The notes below the pieces were generated by a model. The model did not search any database, had not been told where the DNA came from, and saw only the letters and a list, made by a program, of their open reading frames with translations. From the NCBI GenBank assembly GCA_016763565.1, contig JAESTO010000089.1, forward strand, positions 1 to 6,649: a stretch of 6,649 nt of DNA. The letters are read 5' to 3'. Below are positions 1-6,649 of the stretch, piece by piece. This DNA is from Gammaproteobacteria bacterium. Its GTDB lineage: Bacteria; Pseudomonadota; Gammaproteobacteria; JABDGN01. A program made the translations under genes and the position numbers. The first letter of the stretch is position 1; each line of letters starts with the position of its first letter.

Positions 1-339
1 ATAGCCGGGCATACTTCCTTCCGAGTTATGCGTGAACAGATACCCCGTACCGTCATGTTGCAAGTCCACTGATTCTCCCGCAGAGACATCATAAGTAATT
101 CTTCCATTTTCTCCTTCTGTTCTTGGTACATATGGAATTGCTACCACATTGTTGACAGCTTCTTCCCCATGTTCTTTTAAGGCATACATATAAGCACTCA
201 CCGCCATCTCTTTGTCGACTCTGGGCACGAAAAACACGGGATATGCATCGCTTGTCGACTCAGCCCCAGGCTTCTCCCGATGTGCCTCTAGCTCACTGAC
301 GCAAGACAAAGCACGCTCTTTTATATCACTGTTGCTCAT
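1..339 (-). other. C-terminal hypervariable (presumed effector) domain, unrecognised, partial
   Basis: The first 113 residues of the segment that in TcC proteins is the released toxin are visible; the rest lies left of the window. They start MSNSDIKERALSCVSELEAH and include AYPVFFVPRVDKEMAVSAYM, an Ala/Glu-rich helix-like stretch, NNVVAIPYVPR, and a polar region ending GYLFTHNSEGSMPGY. I recognise no ADP-ribosyltransferase, deaminase, Rho-activating or protease motif. The segment is acidic (19 Asp/Glu against 9 Lys/Arg) with a single Cys. AGA and GGA codons are denser here than in the RHS shell, hinting at a separate origin. Its role as effector is inferred only from its position behind the core; function is unknown. 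Confidence 0.6.
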
Positions 340-3300
340 AGGACTCGGCCCTGGCGACGGCGATGGGCTTGGCGATGGCGATGGGCTTGACGACGGCGAT
401 GGGCTGGGTGACGGCGAAGAACTGGGTGGCGGCGGTGACGGCCAAGGACCTACAGGCGCTGAAATCGGTGAAGGGCTTGACGGCTGCGAAGAATCGCGGT
501 CACCCTTCGCCAAGCCAAGCTGATCGAAATACGTAGTCGGATTCCCCCCCACAAACGCAAAAATATTTAAGCCATCAACCGTCCCTGCCGGATCAGGATT
601 CATCCAACGACACAACCACGGTGGGTAATAGCGCATGCCGTAGTAGTACAATCCTGTCGTGTCATCACGCTCTTTACCGGAATAACGATAGGTCTTCAAT
701 GCCACTTCCGCTTTATCTCGCCCAGCAATTAATGATGTACCACCATAGGGGAAATATTCTTCATAGCTGATGACTGCCGCGTCAGTATCCAGCTCCAACG
801 TCGCTGAACCGAGGTGGTTATCAAACTGATAACGAAAATGGACTTCATCTTGTTTTGACTGCGCAGAACGATCTACCGACCAGTAATGCGTATTGAGTAC
901 ACAGTGCCCACCTGCATCAATCCGCAAGCTGTGTCGCTCCAATTCTAGGGTGTCAGTGTCAGTGGCAACGTTATGCTGCCTGACCCGTTTAATTTCATAA
1001 CCACCTAAATACAAGGTTTCTGTCGATTCAATAATACCGTCGGAGATTAACGTCTCTTTGACTTTTTTAACCCGCTGACCACTGGCATCATAAACATAAT
1101 ATTCACAGTCTGAAACCTGTTCATCACCACGGTCGATAATCGTCACACTGGCAATGTTGTTACGGTGATTCCACACGATGTCCCGTAAATTTTCCAGCGT
1201 TTGCATATTGCCATGGGCATCATAACGAATGTCATGTTGTGATTGTCCAATCGTTTCTTGCATCAAATGATTCGATGTCGCTGATATCGTGAAATCTCGC
1301 CGCCAAGCTTGGGCTGTGGTGTCATCAGGTTGGTGCTGCATGCCAGTCAAGTTTCCTGCCATGTCATATTGGTATTGTTGCTGATAGCCAATCAAAACTT
1401 CGTGATCATTGACACTGAATCGGCTTTGTTTAAAGCCGGTATAGCGATCGTCTTCCGTTAAACCCGGATGCTGACGACCACACGCTATCTCCAATTGATA
1501 CAGTGCATTGTAGGTGTAATCCAATTTGGCGTGGCTCACGTTATGATTACCAAATACGGTTGGATACGAGCGATCCATCGCGCGGGTAATATTAGCAACG
1601 GGATCAAACGCATAACTTAAATCTTGTAACGTCGTATTATCGGCTACCCGCTGAGTGGTCACATACATCAACGCATCGGTTTTTGCTTCATAAATATAGT
1701 CCGTGCGCACCTTGCCTTGTGCGTAATACTGCACCTGCTCCGGTAAGCCCTTCGCGTTATAGCAAATGTCTTCTATGATCGTCTTGTCTTGATTATGAAG
1801 CGTGCCCGTCAGCTTTTTTAATTGCCCCGTCGGTAAGTATTCATTCACCGTAACACTATGTTGCGGATCGGGATAGTGCTGTTTAATCAGACTTCCCAGC
1901 GCATTGTACTGTTGCACAAAGGTGTAGTTTCCTTCCAACTCTTGTTCAACCTGCCAATCTACTTCGTGTTTATGATCGCTGCGTATTTGCTGGCTATATG
2001 TCGCCAGCTGGCCTTGGATGGTGTATTCGTCTAAGGTTTTAACACCGGCTTGGTCGTGTATTTTGATCAACTGCCCCAATTGGTTCTTCGCTTGTAACGT
2101 CGCTAAATCATCGGGATAATCTAGGGTGTCACCGTAAAATAATTGATTGACTACTTTTGATAAATTTTTGCCAGCCTTCGCGTTGGGATCCCAGGTACGC
2201 GCATCGGCGCTGACCGCTACTTCGCGCAAGCGATGCAGTTCATCATAATCAAATAGCGTCTGGAATCCTCGCGCGTCCCACTGCTGCGCAGCTTGACCAT
2301 AAATATCTTGCAACACCCATTCGCTACCCGGCTCGCCGGGTTTGCCAGCATCAATGCTGGTTGTCTTAATCGTGACTCCCAACATGTTGTAGGTATACAT
2401 AAAATTAGCGCTATTGCCGGCAGCGTATAAACGCGCATCCGTCTGGGTTAATGCATTACCGGTAATATCGTATTGCGTCACCGTTATCCGTCCGCCCTCT
2501 TCGACTAGCTGAATCACATTCCCGAGATTATCGTGTATTTGTTTCATTGGTGTATTCGCCAATAATGCGGCTTTGCGTAGCGCATCTTGCTCATTGTCCA
2601 ACCGCTCTTGTTGTCTGTCTGCTGGTAAGTCTTCGCCTGCAAAGGGATCAAGATTATCAACCATAACCGCTTGGTAGTAGTTTGATTCAAGCACGGTATC
2701 CACCGTGTCATAGGCGGTCATGCTCCACGGCGTAATCTCCACGGTGCTGTAAAATGCTTTGGCAATATTTCCTTTGGGAATATCCGCTCGAGTCACTCGA
2801 CCCAAGGGATCATACGTCGTGACTGGCGTCACTGCGTAGTCCACTAATAACGCTTCGTCTTCCGGTTGATAACTATCGCTGTAGAACGGTTCGTAGGCTT
2901 TAATCGCTAAGCCAACATTGTTGTAAATTTGCCGGCCACTGCTGAGCCAGCGTTCCGGCGCGTCTTCACCCGGCGCCAATGGTGGAAATTGCACGCTCAC
3001 TTGGACGGGACCCGCTGACGCTTTTACTTTGCTTTCAAACAAGCGGCCAAAGCCGTCGGAGTATTCAATCCCTTGACGTATGTCGCTGCTTTCCCCTGCG
3101 GCAAGCTCACTGACAAATGTTTCTCGCTGGAGCCCTATTGCATAGTTAGGTAGCTTCTTCGTTGATTCGCTTTTCCACCACACCGTAAAATTGCTGTAAC
3201 TGAAATTGCTGGCGTTTTGTAAATAATCGTCCGGACGAGCGATGATATCACTCAGCAGTGCATCGGCATTTTGCTCAGGATCAAATAATGAAACGGGCAC

Positions 3301-4959
3301 GCTGTACGCATCTAAAGGGCTATCACCCACCACACTGCCATCAGCAGCATAACTATAGCTAGACGTAACCAATACCTGCCCCGCCGGATCAAACAACACT
3401 TCGGAAATAATATTATTCGCATCGGTGACTTTATTAACTTGCATCGATTGGTAATCGAGTTCACAAACAACGCTATTTTCTTTGGCATCCGTCACCGAGC
3501 GCGTCTGCAAATAGTAGATATCATAAGTGAATGTGCTGGTATTACCATCGACATCAACGGTTGATTGCGGAAAATAAAATCCACTGGCCGGGTAGTAACA
3601 TTGCTGCAAACCGCGCACCCAATAATTGCCGCCTGATTCTGTATAGTGTAACGCCAATAAATCTGGCCCCGTCACTCTGCCGTCATACACGCCAAGCTGC
3701 GTTGCCGAAAAAGCCATCGCCATCGTATGATCCACTAACCCAAGATGAGTCGCCTCGCCGAGCGGTAAAGCATCTCGCAAACTACTATCAGAATAATATA
3801 TCTGCTGACAAGATAACTGCCGTGCTTGATAGGTCGAACCAGAAAAGCTTTGATCGTAGCTAATCACATGTGCTAAGGCTTGTGGTGCAATAGTGTTGGC
3901 AACGGTATCAAAATCAAAATATTGACCTGGCTCAAGATTAAGTTGAAGGGATGGTCCTACTTCATAAGCCGCTGTTTGATAGCTAAGACCGGGTAAGTAA
4001 CCGGCCGATTCACTGCCGAGATTATCGATAGCATCAAGCGCGATGTAATCGCTGCTACTTAACGTCATGTGGGTGATCTGCTGTTCAGGCAATGTGTCGT
4101 CAGCACCATTGCGCCTAGGGTAAGCCACACTGACGGCTTGCAACGCATTACCATAGCCGTCTACTTGAGTGGTAAACGCGTGACTTATTTTTGGATCACT
4201 GGCATTACGCTCATAATAATAGCTGAGACTCTCGCGGGCATACGCATAATAAATGCCGTAATCATTATCACCTTTCGCTTGTATCAAGCGAATGGCATAA
4301 CTCGATTCGCTCACGCTATAAGGCGTGTTGCTTTGTGCACTGCCATCCAAACCATAAACTTCGCTGTGTAACATTTGCCCCGCTAAACAACGATTCAATT
4401 CTTTATAACTGTCAGCATCAAATCCATCCACCGTTTCTAAACTGCTGTCGACTAACGACAAAGCTTGCGCATCACCTTGATAATATTCATGCCGGTAGCG
4501 CTCAGACAAATACCCATTTTGCAGCATAATACCGGTGTGATACCAAGTTTTGGTTAACGTCGGCGGCACCTCTAATTCGGCATCCGCCGATGCATCATAA
4601 TCCGCACAGCCGGTGGCATCCACTCGGCCAAAACCGCGAAACGCTTTATCTTGCCCATCGTAATAGCCGTGGTGATACGAGTAGCTCTGCGTCACGCTGG
4701 TTTGGGTGATTAAGTCGTTATTCGTCACAGCGCTCACCACGGTGACGGGAAACGGTAATTTAGTTACCCAAGGATTGCCCATCGCTTTGTCAGCCAAGTA
4801 AAAATCCACTGCGCTGCTGTAGTCAACCTGCGTCATCGTCCCGCTGTTATTGTTAACGGTCCTTAATAAATAGGGTTTACCCTCCGGACAAAAATCATAA
4901 AAGTAATGCGCTGGTTGCGGACCATTATGGGTCATCACTAAACAGGCACTGCCTTTACC
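1..4959 (-). CDS. Tc toxin B/C fusion protein, C-terminal part (TcdB-mid, RHS shell and core, effector), partial
   Basis: This is the continuation of the same toxin in the shifted frame, open for 1,653 codons and running off the left edge. It begins GKGSACLVMTHNG, completing the interrupted FG-GAP motif. It then carries TcdB middle/N (YHHGYYDG, FRGFG) and middle/C (LAGQMLHSEVYGLDG, YYERN) signatures. Next is a long TcB-type segment with RWLSSGRQIYNN and EPFYSDS (about 2960-2870), then YD-type RHS repeats such as YDITGN, YDMAGN and YDAHGN. The RHS-associated core, a Pro/Ser linker and an unrecognised C-terminal domain come last. TcB and TcC are usually separate genes in Photorhabdus and Xenorhabdus; here no stop or start separates them. 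If translated separately, GTG 4938 or ATG 4935 would be the first candidate starts. The only purine-rich stretch upstream, AAAGG, is 13 or more bases away, so independent initiation looks weak. I read the frame through to the edge and found no further stop or shift. Confidence 0.95.
340..507 (-). other. Pro/Ser-rich linker between RHS core and effector
   Basis: After the core, the chain reads AKGDRDSSQPSSPSPISAPV and GPWPSPPPPSSS. It continues as nearly pure alternating Ser-Pro up to PGPSP just before Met 339. The roughly 55 residues are low-complexity and almost certainly extended. By position it would either tether the effector to the cleavage point or leave with it as an N-terminal tail. 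Proline-rich tracts are not a fixed feature of TcC proteins as I know them. Confidence 0.88.
352..423 (-). repeat. 18-bp tandem repeats encoding Ser-Pro hexapeptides
   Basis: On the coding strand, three consecutive 18-base units (405-388, 387-370, 369-352) share AGC CCA TCG CCN TCG NCA and encode SPSPSS, SPSPSP and SPSPSP. A degenerate fourth unit (423-406, SSSPSP) precedes them. Near-identity at the DNA level, including shared codon choice, points to recent expansion by slippage or unequal recombination. The unit is a multiple of three, so copy-number change keeps the frame and only alters linker length. Confidence 0.85.
508..959 (-). other. RHS repeat-associated core with putative self-cleaving aspartyl protease motif
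   Basis: The core signature is complete: YQFDNHLGSATLELD, ISYEEYFPYGGTS, YRYSGKERDDTTGLYYYGMR, YYPPWLCRWMNPDP, AGTVDGLNIFAFVGGNP and TTYFDQLGL. In TcC and YenC2 proteins this core plugs the cocoon. Conserved aspartates in the D-P-x-G-x-x-D-G-x-N stretch serve as an intramolecular aspartyl protease that frees the C-terminal effector. Here the matching aspartates are codons 594-592 and 576-574. The family cleavage point falls just after the D-x-x-G-L element, here DQLGL (525-511). DQLG replaces the more usual DPDG/DPxG, and GGNP replaces NNP, so cleavage is likely but not certain. A G7 tract (544-550) codes the VGG of FVGGNP. Confidence 0.92.
960..4109 (-). other. TcB C-terminal segment and RHS/YD-repeat shell
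   Basis: The first part resembles the TcB tail: ALPLGEATHLGL (near 3770), GVYDGRVTG, GNYWVRGLQQCYYPASGFYF (about 3640-3585), IEYSDGFGRLFE (about 3070), RWLSSGRQIYNN and EPFYSDS. From about 2850 YD-type repeats take over: YDPLGRV, HDNLGNVI, YDITGNAL, YNMLGVT, YDELHRL, then YDMAGNL, YDAHGNM and YDASGQRV. Such repeats build the spiral beta-sheet wall of the hollow RHS cocoon. Spacing is irregular and many repeats are degenerate, as usual in TcC. No boundary between the TcB and TcC halves can be placed: the chain is continuous. Confidence 0.85.
4110..4900 (-). other. TcdB toxin middle/N and middle/C regions
   Basis: The middle/N block shows KPYLLRTVNNNSG (near 4885), VDYSSAVDFYLADK (from 4827), NPWVTKLPFPVTVV, and then YHHGYYDGQDKAFRGFGRVD (about 4677-4620). 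The middle/C block follows from about 4443, with LAGQMLHSEVYGLDG (from 4386), PYSVSESSYAIRL, and YYERNASDPKISHAF up to VDGYGNALQAVSVAYPRR. These strings are very close to the signatures that define the two TcdB_toxin_mid families. In the family they form part of the cocoon strands between propeller and RHS shell. They are what separates a true TcB-like protein from a plain RHS protein. Confidence 0.9.
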
Positions 4960-5767
4960 CAAAAATATCAGCAAAATTAATCTGCACCGTGTCATCGTAC
5001 CCATATATCGAATTAGGGAAATTAAAACGGAGCGGCTCAGAAAAACCATTGCCGCATTGATTTAAATACACAGCAAAATGATCGCCATGAAAATAAATAA
5101 TATCGGTAGCTCCTGTGCCATCAATGTCTGCTAAAAATACCCGTCGACTATCAAAACCACCAGCAATATAAGGGGCATTAGCCAACGTGACTTTATCGCC
5201 AAACTGGCCATAGCCCAGATTCGGCCAACACTCAATCCGACCGTTACGAATACGCACCCGGTGCGATAAACCGTCGCCAAAAATATTAGTAAAAGTAATT
5301 AATTCACGCGCTGAATTTTGCGCCTGCAGGGGAAAGTCATTCGCCGCGTTTAACGTCACCGGCGCGTCATAACCCAGCTTACCCAAGTTAGGGTAATAAC
5401 AGGTTCGCAGTTCGTCAAAAATAGCTAAATCCGGTAAGCCATCGCCGGTTAAATCAACCGCGACTTGTGCCGCATCATCATAGTGGGTGGGGTAGGTTTT
5501 AAAGCTGCGCCACGCGGAGCCGTGCATCGCATTGTAACGGGAATAATAGCCTTGAAAACCTTGGCCATTATGGGTGACGAGTTCCAGTACGCCATCTTGA
5601 TCAACGTCAATTAATTGCAGACGTGTGCCGGGTGTGCAGGCATCTAACGGGAGAGAATACGGTTGTTCGGGGCGGCCAAATGTGCCGCCTCCTTTCGGTG
5701 ATAAATAATAGGTCGCCTCTTTGTCGTTATACAAAATGCCAGCAATGCCCTCGCCTTCTAAATCCAC
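4925..5767 (-). other. Six-motif FG-GAP/VCBS beta-propeller region
   Basis: Six related motifs begin at 5767 (VDLEGEG), 5611 (IDVDQDG), 5458 (VDLTGDG), 5290 (TNIFGDG), 5131 (ADIDGTG) and 4972 (ADI-F-GKG, crossing the frameshift). They are spaced 51 to 56 codons apart, the period expected for propeller blades. Second elements recur between them, including YYPNLGKLGYD and CWPNLGYGQFGD. In Tc toxins the TcB propeller binds the TcA channel and acts as the gate through which the effector passes. The fourth motif lacks the acidic residues (TNIFGDG), so Ca-type loops are not uniform. The blade count is read from motifs only. Confidence 0.8.
4954..4972 (-). other. Frameshift site within the sixth FG-GAP motif
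   Basis: The coding strand reads GCT GAT ATT TTT GGG TAA (A D I F G stop). One base fewer, for instance T4 in place of T5, gives GCT GAT ATT TTG GGT AAA GGC, or ADILGKG. That fits both the family (ADLLG-type motif) and the five preceding motifs. Dropping one G of GGG gives ADIFGKG, which fits equally well. Upstream and downstream frames are both clearly coding and homologous to one protein family, so this is a +1 discontinuity in one gene. A homopolymer sequencing error or a recent inactivating indel is the most economical reading. Programmed slippage of the glycine tRNA from GGG to GGT at the stop would yield the same protein, but I see no Shine-Dalgarno-like stimulator close upstream. Confidence 0.85.
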
Positions 5768-6649
5768 CAATTGATAGTGCTGCTCGCCAATCACACCGGT
5801 TAATGACTCACCGTTTTGCAGCGTCAGTGGCTGATAACAAGACTCTTGCGGCGTGAACGGTGTATAGGCGAACTCAACCGGTGGGATGGCTTTGCTCAAA
5901 TAGCTACCCTCGGCTTGCTTTTGCATGCCGATTTGTACCACACTCGTTACGTGTGACATCGGACAAACCTGGCTGGGCGGTTGGTAATTTAAAGCAAGGC
6001 GACTGACCAAATAACGTTGCCCTGAAAATTGTTCGGGGAACTGATGAAACATTAACACATTGCGACATAATCGATTGGTGCGGATCTCAAAACCAGAGCG
6101 AAAACTCGAAAAAGGATCTAAACGTTTTTTCCAGATGGTCGGCGCAGCTTCAAAATCATCTTCGTCATATTCGCCGTAATCAAATACAATGTCAAAATGT
6201 GGCGGCGGTGCATCGCGGCTTGTATCCGAGGAGTAACCATACTTAACGCTACTCAGATAGGTATTCACCGCTTGTGAATGCTGCTTGGCGTCTGCTGCTA
6301 CTAAGTTATCATCGTTATCGGCACTGTAATGATAGGTAATACGGTGACCAAAATCATCATAGGTTTCCTCTAACAACCAAGTGAAAATATGCGTGGGCTT
6401 CGTCGGAGCAACAATCCTCGCTTGTAATGTTCTGCCGTAAACACTGGTCACGTTACTAGTGGTCACCACCACCCAATAACCATCGCCTAACGGTGGTTGA
6501 ACATACTGTATTTTAGCGAATAATCCTTCGGTCCGCGGTTGATACAGTGTTACGTGGCAATCGTCGAGACCATCAATCCTCTGATGCGCAAGCACCTCCG
6601 TCAAAACCAATTCTCCGCCATTGGCTAAGACAAAAATATCAGTGTCATC
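4955..6649 (-). CDS. Tc toxin B/C fusion protein, N-terminal part (SpvB domain and FG-GAP propeller), ended by a frameshift
   Basis: This is the TcB-like half of an ABC toxin; in the family it docks the B/C cocoon on the TcA pore. The frame is open at the right edge (first residues DDTDIFVLANGGEL), so the start lies outside; the TTG at 6610 is internal, not a start. SpvB/TcB hallmarks follow: YQPRTEGLFAKI (from 6544), TSVYG (about 6448) and WLLEETYDDFGHRITY (from 6379). From 5767 come six evenly spaced D-x-x-G-x-G motifs typical of FG-GAP/VCBS propeller blades. Compared with TcB proteins, roughly the first 100 to 150 residues are missing, including the usual Pro/Gly-rich SpvB opening. The frame ends at TAA (4957-4955) in the middle of the sixth motif, after FADIFG. 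Family sequence carries on at once in another frame (from 4959), so the stop is not a natural C terminus. Identification rests on recognised family motifs, not on a search. Confidence 0.95.
   Translation of the reverse strand, partial: DDTDIFVLANGGELVLTEVLAHQRIDGLDDCHVTLYQPRTEGLFAKIQYVQPPLGDGYWVVVTTSNVTSVYGRTLQARIVAPTKPTHIFTWLLEETYDDFGHRITYHYSADNDDNLVAADAKQHSQAVNTYLSSVKYGYSSDTSRDAPPPHFDIVFDYGEYDEDDFEAAPTIWKKRLDPFSSFRSGFEIRTNRLCRNVLMFHQFPEQFSGQRYLVSRLALNYQPPSQVCPMSHVTSVVQIGMQKQAEGSYLSKAIPPVEFAYTPFTPQESCYQPLTLQNGESLTGVIGEQHYQLVDLEGEGIAGILYNDKEATYYLSPKGGGTFGRPEQPYSLPLDACTPGTRLQLIDVDQDGVLELVTHNGQGFQGYYSRYNAMHGSAWRSFKTYPTHYDDAAQVAVDLTGDGLPDLAIFDELRTCYYPNLGKLGYDAPVTLNAANDFPLQAQNSARELITFTNIFGDGLSHRVRIRNGRIECWPNLGYGQFGDKVTLANAPYIAGGFDSRRVFLADIDGTGATDIIYFHGDHFAVYLNQCGNGFSEPLRFNFPNSIYGYDDTVQINFADIFG
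5870..6649 (-). other. SpvB-like N-terminal domain (partial)
   Basis: This region matches the Salmonella SpvB / TcB N-terminal family (the 65-kDa virulence-plasmid B protein domain). Recognisable elements are DDTDIFVLANGGEL at the edge, the YQPRTEGLFAKI strand, the G-x-W-V-V-TTSNVTSVYG stretch, and WLLEETYDDFGHRITYHY followed by an acidic loop. A later block reads FEIRTNRLCRNVLMFHQFP and SRLALNYQP. In solved Tc structures this part closes the B/C cocoon. It is not the ADP-ribosyltransferase domain of SpvB, which is at the other end of that protein. The right edge of the window cuts it. Confidence 0.85.

Noticed and set aside
212..523. Plus-strand open frame encoding a Gly/Asp-rich GDGDGLGDG protein
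   Set aside because: It is the antisense of the Ser/Pro repeat linker and effector start. Its Gly-Asp repeats are simply the reverse complement of TCG/CCA codons, and the minus strand has the family-supported frame.
2217..2438. Minus-strand 73-codon open frame in another frame
   Set aside because: It overlaps the RHS-repeat coding frame on the same strand and shows no family features.
3531..4529. Three plus-strand open frames (3531-3863, 4069-4371, 4335-4529)
   Set aside because: All lie antisense to the continuous toxin frame, overlap one another or resemble random composition, and have no convincing ribosome site or recognisable domain. The hydrophobic look of 4069-4371 reflects antisense composition.
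4935..4959. Separate downstream gene starting at GTG 4938 or ATG 4935
   Set aside because: The residues before these codons (GKGSACL) complete the interrupted FG-GAP motif, the only SD-like bases are too far upstream, and this family is not known to be split at this point. It remains possible only as weak re-initiation.
5623..5856. Plus-strand 77-codon open frame with several Cys
   Set aside because: It is antisense to the FG-GAP propeller; its codons mirror the conserved motif positions on the minus strand.
6608..6610. TTG at 6610 as the start of the N-terminal open frame
   Set aside because: The frame is open to the right edge and the residues before it (DDTDIFVLANGGE) fit the SpvB/TcB family, so the TTG is an internal leucine codon.
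1..6649. CRISPR array, insertion sequence, RNA gene, promoter or terminator
   Set aside because: Essentially every base is accounted for by coding sequence. I found no spaced direct repeats other than the 18-bp coding repeats, and no inverted repeat with a T-run.

Overview
The whole window lies inside one very large gene on the minus strand. Neither its true start (right of position 6649) nor its end (left of position 1) is present. It encodes a Tc-toxin (toxin complex, ABC-type insecticidal toxin) protein in which the TcB-like and TcC-like halves form one polypeptide. About 2,216 codons are visible. In the direction of translation (6649 to 1) the order is: SpvB-like N-terminal domain; a beta-propeller-like array of six FG-GAP/VCBS-type motifs; the TcdB middle/N and middle/C regions; a long TcB-type linker; RHS/YD-repeat shell; the RHS-repeat-associated core with its putative self-cleaving aspartyl protease motif; a Pro/Ser linker built on 18-bp tandem repeats; and the first 113 residues of a C-terminal domain I do not recognise, which sits where these proteins carry their toxic effector.

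The gene is broken in one place. In the sixth FG-GAP motif the reading frame meets TAA (4957-4955). The family-like sequence continues at once in another frame, which then stays open from 4959 to the left edge. The downstream frame shows no decay over about 1,650 codons. A single-base indel beside a T5 tract (sequencing error or recent mutation) is the simplest explanation; recoding is possible but unproven. The two CDS entries below are therefore the two halves of one gene.

By family analogy, the B and C parts form a hollow RHS cocoon around the effector. The core protease cuts the effector free inside. The propeller docks the cocoon on a TcA pore that injects the effector into a host cell. 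No TcA gene is in the window, so that partner is inferred.

The host is a bacterium with moderate GC content (a little under 50 % by eye) and free use of TTA/TTG, AAA and GAA codons. A gammaproteobacterium would fit, but one gene fragment cannot settle this. There is no intergenic DNA. I saw no promoter, terminator, tRNA, rRNA, CRISPR array, insertion sequence or attachment site, and found no convincing plus-strand gene. The parts most worth following up are the frameshift, the unrecognised acidic effector domain, and a G7 tract just upstream of it where a one-base slip either way would remove the effector.
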